From assembly GCA_002360295.1 (NCBI GenBank), contig DEQI01000261.1, forward strand, positions 1-5,428: a stretch of DNA of 5,428 bases, given 5' to 3'. Origin of the DNA: Planococcaceae bacterium UBA3370. GTDB lineage: Bacteria > Bacillota > Bacilli > Bacillales_A > Planococcaceae. Position 1 is the stretch's first letter. The number at the start of each line of letters is the position of its first letter. A model generated the notes under the pieces. The model did no database searches. It saw only the letters and a program-made list of their open reading frames with translations, and had not been told where the DNA came from. The translations under genes were made by a program, and so were the position numbers. Shown here in pieces: positions 1 through 5,001 of the stretch.

Positions 1-182
1 ATATAAAATAATCCTACATCATCCTGGTACAAACCATTCCCAAGGAGTTCACCTAGTACAATAGCTGCAATAAAAGTAAAAGGACTAATTTGCTTTATAA
101 TTTTTCTGCCAACAAATTTTACGATAAAAAAGAGAAGGAAAAATCCAACGATAATTTCAGTAGTTATATTTAAAAAGCTCAT
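1..182 (-). CDS. DUF421 / YetF-like membrane protein, N-terminal part (gene runs off the left edge)
   Basis: About 60 N-terminal codons are visible, beginning MSFLNITTEIIVGFFLLFFI. Residues 5-22 form a first transmembrane helix. A basic stretch follows (VGRKIIKQ), then a second hydrophobic segment around residues 34-51 containing ISPFTFIAAIVLGELLGN and a following LYQDDVGLFY. The pattern of GRK, then 'PFxFIxAIVLGELxGN', then an acidic loop is characteristic of the DUF421 family (YetF and relatives of Bacillus). These are inner-membrane proteins with a C-terminal cytosolic domain and no firmly assigned biochemical role. The ATG at 180-182 is preceded on the minus strand by AGGAGA (191-196) with 8 bases spacing, which fixes the start. 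The DUF2332 gene lies upstream in the same direction with a gap of about 110 bases and no convincing terminator, so read-through from it is possible. The family call is fairly secure; the function is unknown. Confidence 0.85.
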   Translation of the reverse strand, partial: MSFLNITTEIIVGFFLLFFIVKFVGRKIIKQISPFTFIAAIVLGELLGNGLYQDDVGLFY

Positions 183-292
183 TTAGCTAATCTCCTATCA
201 AATAGTCCTCTCTCTTCACTATTTCCAATGGATGATTAATTTAATACAATGGATAGCATGTTTAGCTAGCAGATGATTAGTGAATTAAATGC

Positions 293-1309
293 CTATACCC
301 AACTGAAGGTTCTTGCATGGCCATCCGGTTTTTCCATTACTCTAACGGGATTAATGATACCATCTTGTAATAAGTCTTGATGTAAGTTAGCGTCAAATAA
401 ATTGTTATAGCAATGATAAAGAGGGCGTTGCACACTTATTTTTTTCAATGTCTCAATAAAATCTTGTTTTACTTGCATTGGAATTTGATTAGCAACATGT
501 GTGTGATAAATAACAATCAACGATTCAGGATCTATGTTTTCACAAATGTTTTCAATATTCACCATCGCATCACCTTTTATGAGCTCAATGTTTAATTTCT
601 TTATCACTTCAGATGCATTGTATAGAAGTTGTCTTCGATTTTCATGTTCTGGCCAAATTAATGCTTGTAGCCATTTATATTGTTCGGGATTATTCACATT
701 GATTGGATTTAAATCGAGACCCATTCGCTTTTGAATAACAGGTTTTGTCTTAAGAGAACAAGGTAAAGGCACCCCTACATTTTCTGATTGGATTAGTACA
801 TCACAATCCGAGTTTTGAACAAAATCTGTGCCATTGTAGACGTAATTATAGAAATCCATTCCTAACTGTAAACCAGCACTCGCACCAATTTCAATCAACG
901 TAAGTGGCTTCTGATGTGTAGCATATATTTCTGTCAACATCGGATATAAATAGGCACAGCGACGTACTTCATTTGTTTGCACTAACTTTGAATGAAATAA
1001 TTTTAATATAGCTTGTTCATTTGATAACACAAATTGTTTAAAGTAAGGAAATGCTTGTTCTACACATTTAGGCTCATTAGTAAATGATGCATAAAAATCT
1101 TTTAATGGGTGTTCATTGCTCATTAATAAGTAATGAATGCTAGCAAAAAATAAATTTGGAACAGGCTGACCTAATGGAATATTTGAAGCTAATGAAAGTA
1201 ACTCATCATCTTCCGCCATTTTATAAGATAAATATTCATAAAAAGGACTAGAATTTTGACATTCATTTTTAGCGAAAACCTCAAACTGTTGACGTTCATT
1301 GCGTTGCAT
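293..1309 (-). CDS. DUF2332 family protein, methyltransferase-like fold suspected
   Basis: The protein has 338 residues from the preferred start, MQRNERQQFE. Visible DUF2332 hallmarks are PLTLIEIGASAGLQLGMDFY (about 135-154), GLDLNPINVNNPEQYKWLQALIWP (about 197-220, quoted in part here only by its ends as a family block), SLIVIYHTHVANQIP (263-277) and a C-terminal PDGHARTFSWV. The 'hhEhGxSxGLxL' block looks like motif I of class I SAM-dependent methyltransferases, and the later GDAMV (246-250) could be an acidic nucleotide-side motif. Enzymatic activity is therefore an inference; the family has no proven reaction that I know of. It is cytosolic, with no signal peptide or membrane segment. An in-frame ATG five codons upstream (1322-1324) is less likely, because the Shine-Dalgarno GGGAG begins inside that ATG and sits correctly for the ATG at 1307-1309. 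The gene diverges from a LysR-type regulator gene, which suggests control by it. Confidence 0.85.
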   Translation of the reverse strand: MQRNERQQFEVFAKNECQNSSPFYEYLSYKMAEDDELLSLASNIPLGQPVPNLFFASIHYLLMSNEHPLKDFYASFTNEPKCVEQAFPYFKQFVLSNEQAILKLFHSKLVQTNEVRRCAYLYPMLTEIYATHQKPLTLIEIGASAGLQLGMDFYNYVYNGTDFVQNSDCDVLIQSENVGVPLPCSLKTKPVIQKRMGLDLNPINVNNPEQYKWLQALIWPEHENRRQLLYNASEVIKKLNIELIKGDAMVNIENICENIDPESLIVIYHTHVANQIPMQVKQDFIETLKKISVQRPLYHCYNNLFDANLHQDLLQDGIINPVRVMEKPDGHARTFSWV

Positions 1310-1370
1310 TAGTATCACTCCCATAAATTTTTATCCTACTAGTAAATAGTGTAAAATTTATTTGTAATTT

Positions 1371-1413
1371 AGTATATTGAATATATTTAAATAAATTGAT
1401 TAAATAATTTAAT
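1371..1413. promoter_or_regulatory. Divergent control region with two LysR-box-like dyads
   Basis: In the gap between the divergent DUF2332 and lysR genes there are two odd-length perfect inverted repeats: TATATTGAATATA (1373-1385) and ATTAAATAATTTAAT (1399-1413). Both contain the T-N11-A spacing of LysR boxes (T1373/A1385 and T1400/A1412). Their centres are 27 bp apart. A weak lysR promoter can be proposed as TTGAAT (1377-1382), 17 bases, TTAAAT (1400-1405), so the dyads cover both of its elements. A TATACT -10 for the DUF2332 gene (minus strand of 1371-1376) overlaps the first dyad but has no good -35. What is seen is the symmetry and spacing; the regulatory role is inferred. The DNA here is almost entirely A and T, so chance dyads are a real alternative. 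Confidence 0.4.
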
Positions 1414-1427
1414 TAATGGAGGATAAA

Positions 1428-2309
1428 ATGGATTATCGGTGGCTTCAATCTTTTATCGTCGCGGCAAAAACGTGTAATTTCCGAATGGCTGCAGAGGAGC
1501 TTCATTTATCGCAGCCTAGTATTACTGTACATATTCATCAACTTGAGCAGTTTTTACAAGTTGAGTTATTTAAAAGAGAGAAGAACCGTGTGCAATTAAC
1601 AGATGCGGGACTCATCTTTTTAGTGGAGGCGGAAGCAATCGCACAACAATGGAATAATAGCCTTGATCGTTTTCGGCTTGCGTATAAAGGATTTAAAGAG
1701 AAATGTATTATTGCCATGACACCATTAATGGTTGAGACAATATTGCCGCATGTTATTTATGAATTTATTAAGGACAATCCGATGATAGACGTATCTATTT
1801 TAGTGGAAGATTCAAAAATAATTGAACAGATGATTGTGGAAGGGAAAGCACATGTTGGCATCTCACTTTTGCCAGCTACGACAAGGAATGTCAATCAAGA
1901 GCTATTATTGAATAGTAAGCTGGAGTTTGTTATCCCGCTAGATAGCTATGATGATGAAACAGGGGGGCCAATAGATTTTGAGAGTCTATTTTCAAAATAT
2001 GCCTTATTTACACACCATCATCCTACTATTTGGGACCATCTATCGAAACAAATCAAGCAGCATTATCCGTTTTCGAAACAAATTCAAATTTCACAGTCGT
2101 ATGTAGTAAAGCGGTTTATAAAAGATGGCTTAGGCATGTCTTTTTTGCCAAAAGCAATTGTATATAAGGAGCAAATGGAAGGACGCTTTAATTTTGTTCC
2201 GTTCGACGTGTTTGAATTACCGTCTGTACCTGTATATTTAATGTATAAAGATGATCGCTATAAAAATTCGGAATTACTAGAGCTCATTCGGACACGATAT
2301 TATGTGTGA
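1428..2309 (+). CDS. LysR-type transcriptional regulator
   Basis: The product has 293 residues, the usual LysR length. Residues 1-60 form the winged helix-turn-helix: MDYRWLQSFIVAAKTCNFRM, then AAEELHLSQPSITVHIHQLE with the recognition helix near 29-40, then the wing LFKREKNRVQLTDAG. The linker helix follows, and from about residue 88 an effector-binding domain of the periplasmic-binding-protein type (IIAMTPLMVETILPHVIYEF; SYVVKRFIKDGLGMSFLPKA near the end is the typical 'V..G.G...LP' segment). It is a cytosolic DNA-binding protein whose inducer cannot be read from the sequence. An in-frame ATG four codons earlier (1416-1418) overlaps the ribosome binding site GGAGG (1418-1422), which lies 5 bases before the ATG at 1428, so 1428 is the start. 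It is divergent from the DUF2332 gene, the most likely target together with itself, and convergent with the hydrolase gene. Confidence 0.93.
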   Translation: MDYRWLQSFIVAAKTCNFRMAAEELHLSQPSITVHIHQLEQFLQVELFKREKNRVQLTDAGLIFLVEAEAIAQQWNNSLDRFRLAYKGFKEKCIIAMTPLMVETILPHVIYEFIKDNPMIDVSILVEDSKIIEQMIVEGKAHVGISLLPATTRNVNQELLLNSKLEFVIPLDSYDDETGGPIDFESLFSKYALFTHHHPTIWDHLSKQIKQHYPFSKQIQISQSYVVKRFIKDGLGMSFLPKAIVYKEQMEGRFNFVPFDVFELPSVPVYLMYKDDRYKNSELLELIRTRYYV

Positions 2310-2332
2310 AGAAAAGAGATATAGAGAAAGAA

Positions 2333-2365
2333 GGGTGTTTGGAAAGATTGACATTCCAAACACCC
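2333..2365. terminator. Bidirectional terminator between lysR and hydrolase genes
   Basis: A perfect 12-bp stem, GGGTGTTTGGAA (2333-2344) with TTCCAAACACCC (2354-2365), encloses a 9-base loop. It lies between the lysR stop (2307-2309) and the hydrolase stop on the other strand (2374-2376). The T-rich tract is moderate on both sides: CGTTTCATTT on the plus strand and TTCTTTCTCT on the minus strand. It is therefore likely to end both convergent transcripts. Confidence 0.85.
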
Positions 2366-2373
2366 CGTTTCAT

Positions 2374-3207
2374 TTATAATGTAGATGATACAAACGCTTG
2401 AAACAGCTCTTCCTCCTCAGAGAAAGGAAAATGATTACTTTTTTCAAACGAAGTAAAGCTAGCGTTTGGAATTAACTGTGCTATTTCGACTCCATATGGA
2501 TATGGACACTGTGCATCATATTTACCTGCGTAAATATAACTAGGTACCGTCAAATTTTTTAGTTGCTCACGTACATCATACGTCGCATATTCTACTTTTC
2601 TAAAATAATCTAGACGTGGCCCCACTGTTTTACCACTGTTTGGTTTTGTTAACGCTTCTTTTAATTTGTCTTCTGAATAATAGGACATTAATGACCATTC
2701 ATAGCCAAGCTTTTGCCGTGTTTCAATTGGTGTTGAAGGATCATTTAGACATTCCATGATTTCCAAAATACGCTGGAAATTTGGATTTTGGTAACAATAA
2801 ATACTATTTGGATCAGTGGCATATTCTCTACTTGCTGCCGCTCCACCTGCGATAATTTTAGTTAAAGATGAAGGAGCTAGAATGGCGTATTTTAAAGCAA
2901 GCATTCCTCCAGTAGAATGACCCGCAAAAACCCACTGCTCAATTTTTAATGCCATACGAATTGCCTCTAAATCTTTTATTGCTACGTCCATGCTATATTC
3001 CTCAGGACTTGTGGCAGTTACTGAATGACCCGCATCACGTAAATTGATTAAATAGACTTTATAATCAGTAGTAAAAGGATTCGCAAATGAATTACCTCGA
3101 CTATCGTATGCACTGTAAAGATGTGTAACAGCTAATGGTTCACCATGTCCCTTTTCAAACAGCTCAAATATTCCGCGTTCCGTTTCTATCAATCGTTGTT
3201 CCCACAT
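2374..3207 (-). CDS. Alpha/beta hydrolase (proline iminopeptidase-like subfamily)
   Basis: The protein has 277 residues and starts MWEQRLIETERGIFELFEKG. Catalytic residues of an alpha/beta hydrolase can be read in order: the nucleophile elbow GHSTGG with Ser98, the acid Asp231 in AGKYDAQCPYPYG, and His259 in EKSNHFPFSEEE. The segment YLINLRDAGHS (52-62), just after strand 4, and a helical cap region of about residues 125-205 resemble proline iminopeptidase and related serine hydrolases. Substrate class is not determined by the sequence. It has no signal peptide, so it is cytosolic. The open frame extends 12 codons upstream to a GTG at 3241-3243, but that codon lies beside the predicted -10 box and upstream of the likely transcript start. 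AGGGG (minus strand of 3216-3220) lies 8 bases before the ATG at 3205-3207, so this ATG is chosen. It is a single-gene unit between its own promoter and a terminator. Confidence 0.88.
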   Translation of the reverse strand: MWEQRLIETERGIFELFEKGHGEPLAVTHLYSAYDSRGNSFANPFTTDYKVYLINLRDAGHSVTATSPEEYSMDVAIKDLEAIRMALKIEQWVFAGHSTGGMLALKYAILAPSSLTKIIAGGAAASREYATDPNSIYCYQNPNFQRILEIMECLNDPSTPIETRQKLGYEWSLMSYYSEDKLKEALTKPNSGKTVGPRLDYFRKVEYATYDVREQLKNLTVPSYIYAGKYDAQCPYPYGVEIAQLIPNASFTSFEKSNHFPFSEEEELFQAFVSSTL

Positions 3208-3244
3208 GTCAAACACCCCTTTGCATTGTATTTGAAACAACACA

Positions 3245-3253
3245 ATTATAACA
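3245..3253 (-). promoter_or_regulatory. Extended -10 promoter for the hydrolase gene
   Basis: The minus strand reads TGTTATAAT, a perfect sigma-A -10 hexamer with the extended TGn element. No good -35 hexamer lies 16-18 bases upstream (AACGCA at best), so the promoter relies on the extended -10 or on an activator. Transcription would start near 3238, giving a leader of about 30 bases before the ATG at 3207. Confidence 0.65.
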
Positions 3254-3276
3254 TTTATTGGGAATTGATGCGTTTG

Positions 3277-3381
3277 AAATTACCTAAGATAAATAACTTT
3301 TGCTTTTAGATAAATAACACAAGAGATAAGATAAAAAACTATCGCTTTTAGATAAATAACATTCAATATTAGGTAAATACC
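3277..3381. repeat. Five-unit 21-bp tandem repeat, core AGATAAATAAC
   Basis: Core copies begin at 3287, 3308, 3329, 3350 and 3371, each exactly 21 bp after the last. The cores are AGATAAATAAC (first, second, fourth), AGATAAAAAAC (third, one mismatch) and AGGTAAATACC (fifth, two mismatches). The 10 bases between cores are less conserved, but the second and fourth share GCTTTT before the core, and the first and third share TA. A 42-bp unit is therefore repeated as well: 3286-3319 matches 3328-3361 with three mismatches. Role is unknown: phased protein-binding sites, intrinsic curvature, or a minisatellite are all possible. Confidence 0.85.
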
Positions 3382-3395
3382 GACAGTTGCAATGT

Positions 3396-3438
3396 TCATC
3401 TGTGATGAAAGAGTAGCCGCAGTCGCATGAGCAGATGA
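3396..3438. repeat. Inverted repeat in a GC-richer block
   Basis: TCATCTG (3396-3402) and CAGATGA (3432-3438) are perfect 7-bp arms, extended by a T-G pair, around 27 bases. A competing small hairpin, ATGAT (3435-3439) with ATCAT (3448-3452), shares the right arm. The block 3404-3444 is clearly richer in G and C than its surroundings. No known RNA family is recognised, and no role is assigned. Confidence 0.35.
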
Positions 3439-3454
3439 TGACCGAAAATCATAA

Positions 3455-3484
3455 TTGACACAAAATAGAAAAAACTGTGATAAA
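3455..3484 (+). promoter_or_regulatory. Sigma-A promoter for the MFS transporter operon
   Basis: A perfect -35 TTGACA (3455-3460), an 18-base spacer and GATAAA (3479-3484, four of six matches to TATAAT) preceded by TG at -15/-14 (3476-3477) make a plausible promoter. The transcript would start near 3491, leaving a leader of about 80 bases that contains the cre-like site. Confidence 0.6.
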
Positions 3485-3493
3485 CATTACAGT
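3474..3493. promoter_or_regulatory. Operator-like dyad over the transporter -10
   Basis: ACTGTGAT (3474-3481) and ATTACAGT (3486-3493) are inverted with one mismatch around AAAC. The inner part, TGTGA-N6-TTACA, is one base from the Crp/Fnr-type consensus TGTGA-N6-TCACA. The dyad covers the predicted -10 and start point, the position of a repressor. The symmetry is seen; which protein binds is not known, and GntR- or MarR-type regulators are equally possible. Confidence 0.45.
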
Positions 3494-3520
3494 AAAAATT
3501 TGTTAATATATATATATGTA

Positions 3521-3534
3521 TGAAAGCGTTTTCG
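3521..3534 (+). promoter_or_regulatory. cre-like site (CcpA catabolite control)
   Basis: TGAAAGCGTTTTCG matches the Bacillus catabolite-responsive element consensus TGWAAGCGYTWWCA at 13 of 14 positions; the last base is G instead of A. It lies about 30-43 bases downstream of the predicted transcript start and 40 bases before the transporter ATG, where bound CcpA would act as a roadblock. Carbon-source repression of the transporter operon is therefore inferred. Confidence 0.6.
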
Positions 3535-3573
3535 GATTGGTTGGTTATTTTATAAAGAAAAGGGGCCATGCCA

Positions 3574-4776
3574 ATGGATTTATTGCGTAAATATGGGCTT
3601 TTACTTGGGGGATTTAGTTTTTCCTATTTAGGGAATTGGATTTATTTTGCAGCACTAAATCTCTATGTATACCATCTAACAGGCTCACCAGCGGCAATGG
3701 CAGGGATTTTTATTGTCGGTCCTATTGCTCGAATTTTAACTAACTTTATTGCCGGTTCAATTATCGACCGGTCAAATAAACGTACAATCATGATTGCAAC
3801 TGACATTGCACGGGGAATACTCGTATTTTGTATACCGTTACTCGATTCAATTTGGTTTATTTATGCCCTATTGTTTTGTGCCAATATTGCGAGTAGTTTC
3901 TTTGGCCCGAGCAGTACATACTATATAACAAAGTTTGTCGCTCAAGAAGATCGGAAACGATTCAATGCATTATTAGGTACGTTTAACTCAGGCTCGTTTT
4001 TAATCGGTCCATCTATAGCAGGAATACTTATTTTAGTTACGAATATAACCTTTACAATTTGGATTAACAGCTTTACTTTTTTTGTCTGTGCATTGGCCAT
4101 CTATTGTTTGCCGAATGTTGATGAAAGTATCGAGAATAAGAGACAACGTATTACATTTCAAATGTTAAATTCAGACTTTATTGCCGTTTGGACATATGCT
4201 CGTTCAGCGCCTATTTTTATGCAAGTATTTTTGATTTATCAAATGACTTTAATGATGGCGTTTGCTTTAGATTCTCAAGAGGCAACTTTTATAAAAGATG
4301 ATTTGGCTGCTTCTGATAGCTTGTATGGATTGATCGTAAGTGTTGCCGGTGGAGGCGCACTTGTTGGGGGAATTGCTGCTACTTGGCTAACAAAAAAATT
4401 CTCTTTAAAAAGTTATATAGGTATTGGCATGCTCTTCACACTGCTTTTTTATACTACTTTTTATATGTCATGGAATGTTTGGATGGCTCTTATTTCCTTT
4501 ATTATTCTCGGATTTTTCATGTCGTTTAGCAATGCAGGCTACACAACCTTTTATCAAAACAATGTACCGCCTCCAATGATGGGGCGATTCGGCAGTGTTG
4601 TCGCTATTTTGCAAAATATTTTACAAGTAATTTTGACATTATGGTTAGGTGTTCTAGCGGAAATGTTTAGTGTGCAAGTAATAACGGTTTTATTTGGTGT
4701 CATCGGTACTGTATTAGCAACCATTTTATGTATGATGATTTATTCTAAAAAATCAATCTTGATTATGAAAGATTAG
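3574..4776 (+). CDS. MFS transporter, drug/macrolide-efflux (DHA3) type
   Basis: The protein has 400 residues and starts MDLLRKYGLLLGGFSFSYLG. Alternating hydrophobic segments are spread over the whole length, consistent with a 12-helix major facilitator in the cytoplasmic membrane. The signature motif A, GSIIDRSNKR (61-70), lies between helices 2 and 3. A glycine/proline-rich helix 5 (GTFNSGSFLIGPSIAGIL, about 135-152) resembles antiporter motif C. A charged central loop is near 182-195, and NNVPPPMMGRFGSV (329-342) is the loop common in Mef/DHA3-type exporters. Proton-driven export of a small molecule is the likely role; the substrate cannot be read from sequence. An ATG two codons earlier (3568) lies only 2 bases from AGGGG (3561-3565), whereas 3574 is 8 bases away and is preferred. 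It is the first gene of an operon with the small cysteine protein, behind a promoter, a dyad and a cre-like site. Confidence 0.9.
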   Translation: MDLLRKYGLLLGGFSFSYLGNWIYFAALNLYVYHLTGSPAAMAGIFIVGPIARILTNFIAGSIIDRSNKRTIMIATDIARGILVFCIPLLDSIWFIYALLFCANIASSFFGPSSTYYITKFVAQEDRKRFNALLGTFNSGSFLIGPSIAGILILVTNITFTIWINSFTFFVCALAIYCLPNVDESIENKRQRITFQMLNSDFIAVWTYARSAPIFMQVFLIYQMTLMMAFALDSQEATFIKDDLAASDSLYGLIVSVAGGGALVGGIAATWLTKKFSLKSYIGIGMLFTLLFYTTFYMSWNVWMALISFIILGFFMSFSNAGYTTFYQNNVPPPMMGRFGSVVAILQNILQVILTLWLGVLAEMFSVQVITVLFGVIGTVLATILCMMIYSKKSILIMKD

Positions 4777-4789
4777 GAGGAATTAGACC

Positions 4790-4960
4790 ATGTACTATTA
4801 TGAAGCGACGTGTTTTTGCTGTAAAAAACTATTTAAAATGATGGAAGGCACAAGAAAGTACCAGTTGTTTAAGCAAAATATGAAAGGGAAATATTCTTGT
4901 GAAAATTGCGACCACAAAATCTATCAAGAGGCGCGGAAAAATTTAATGGCGAGGTTGTAA
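4790..4960 (+). CDS. Small zinc-ribbon-like protein (56 aa)
   Basis: The 56-residue product begins MYYYEATCFCCKKLFKMMEG and contains Cys8-x2-Cys11 (Cys10 lies between) and, 25 residues later, Cys37-x2-Cys40 in YSCENCDHKIYQEARKNL. Two CxxC knuckles with this spacing suggest a single structural zinc site. The basic middle (TRKYQLFKQNMKGKY) and C-terminal KIYQEARKNLMARL recall small DUF2197/YlaI-like zinc proteins, but that family assignment is tentative. AGGAGG (4775-4780) overlaps the transporter's TAG stop and lies 9 bases before the ATG, so the two genes are probably co-transcribed and translationally linked. A terminator follows directly. The strong ribosome binding site, operon position and paired cysteines argue that it is real; its function is unknown. 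Confidence 0.8.
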   Translation: MYYYEATCFCCKKLFKMMEGTRKYQLFKQNMKGKYSCENCDHKIYQEARKNLMARL

Positions 4961-4967
4961 AGATGGG

Positions 4968-4994
4968 GGCTTCCAACATGCCTTTTTGGAAGCC
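4968..4994. terminator. Bidirectional terminator after the transporter operon
   Basis: GGCTTCCAA (4968-4976) pairs perfectly with TTGGAAGCC (4986-4994) around a 9-base loop; two G-T pairs can extend the stem. The plus strand continues TTGTTTATTAGTTTTT, a good T-rich tail. The minus-strand regulator gene stops at 5002-5004, so the hairpin probably also serves that transcript. Confidence 0.85.
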
Positions 4995-5001
4995 TTGTTT
5001 A

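Larger units (their letters stand above)
3208..3573. other. Divergent intergenic region, hydrolase / MFS transporter (overview)
   Basis: This is the only gene-free stretch above 300 bases. From left to right it holds the hydrolase leader and extended -10 promoter (3245-3253), five 21-bp repeat units (3277-3381), a block richer in G and C with a 7-bp inverted repeat (3396-3438), a promoter for the transporter (3455-3484) overlapped by a dyad (3474-3493), an (AT)6 run (3506-3517), and a cre-like site (3521-3534). I see no convincing protein gene or known riboswitch in it. Confidence 0.7.

Noticed and set aside
183..292. Terminator between the DUF2332 and DUF421 genes
   Set aside because: Only a 4-bp TAGC/GCTA stem can be drawn and no T-tract follows on the minus strand.
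413..734. Two short plus-strand open frames (413-595 and 534-734)
   Set aside because: Both lie entirely inside the DUF2332 gene on the other strand, lack ribosome binding sites and give low-complexity products; they are shadows of the real gene.
3208..3243. GTG start at 3241-3243 giving a 289-residue hydrolase
   Set aside because: The codon sits between the -10 box and the expected transcript start and has no Shine-Dalgarno. The ATG at 3205-3207 has AGGGG 8 bases before it.
3277..3381. Repeat array as a possible CRISPR
   Set aside because: Units are only 21 bp with an 11-bp core and 10-bp partly similar gaps. There is no room for spacers, no palindromic repeat and no cas gene.
3391..3429. 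Short plus-strand frame from ATG at 3392-3394 (12 codons) as a leader peptide
   Set aside because: There is no ribosome binding site, it lies upstream of the transporter promoter, and its codons show no attenuator-like run.
3401..3440. TGATGA motif resembling a box C element of a C/D RNA
   Set aside because: Box C/D RNAs are archaeal and eukaryotic, there is no matching D box with a terminal stem, and the genome looks bacterial.
3382..3573. Guanidine (ykkC-type) or other riboswitch before the transporter
   Set aside because: The conserved ACGR hairpins and other known aptamer cores are not visible, and the expected transcript begins near 3491, leaving only an AT-rich leader.
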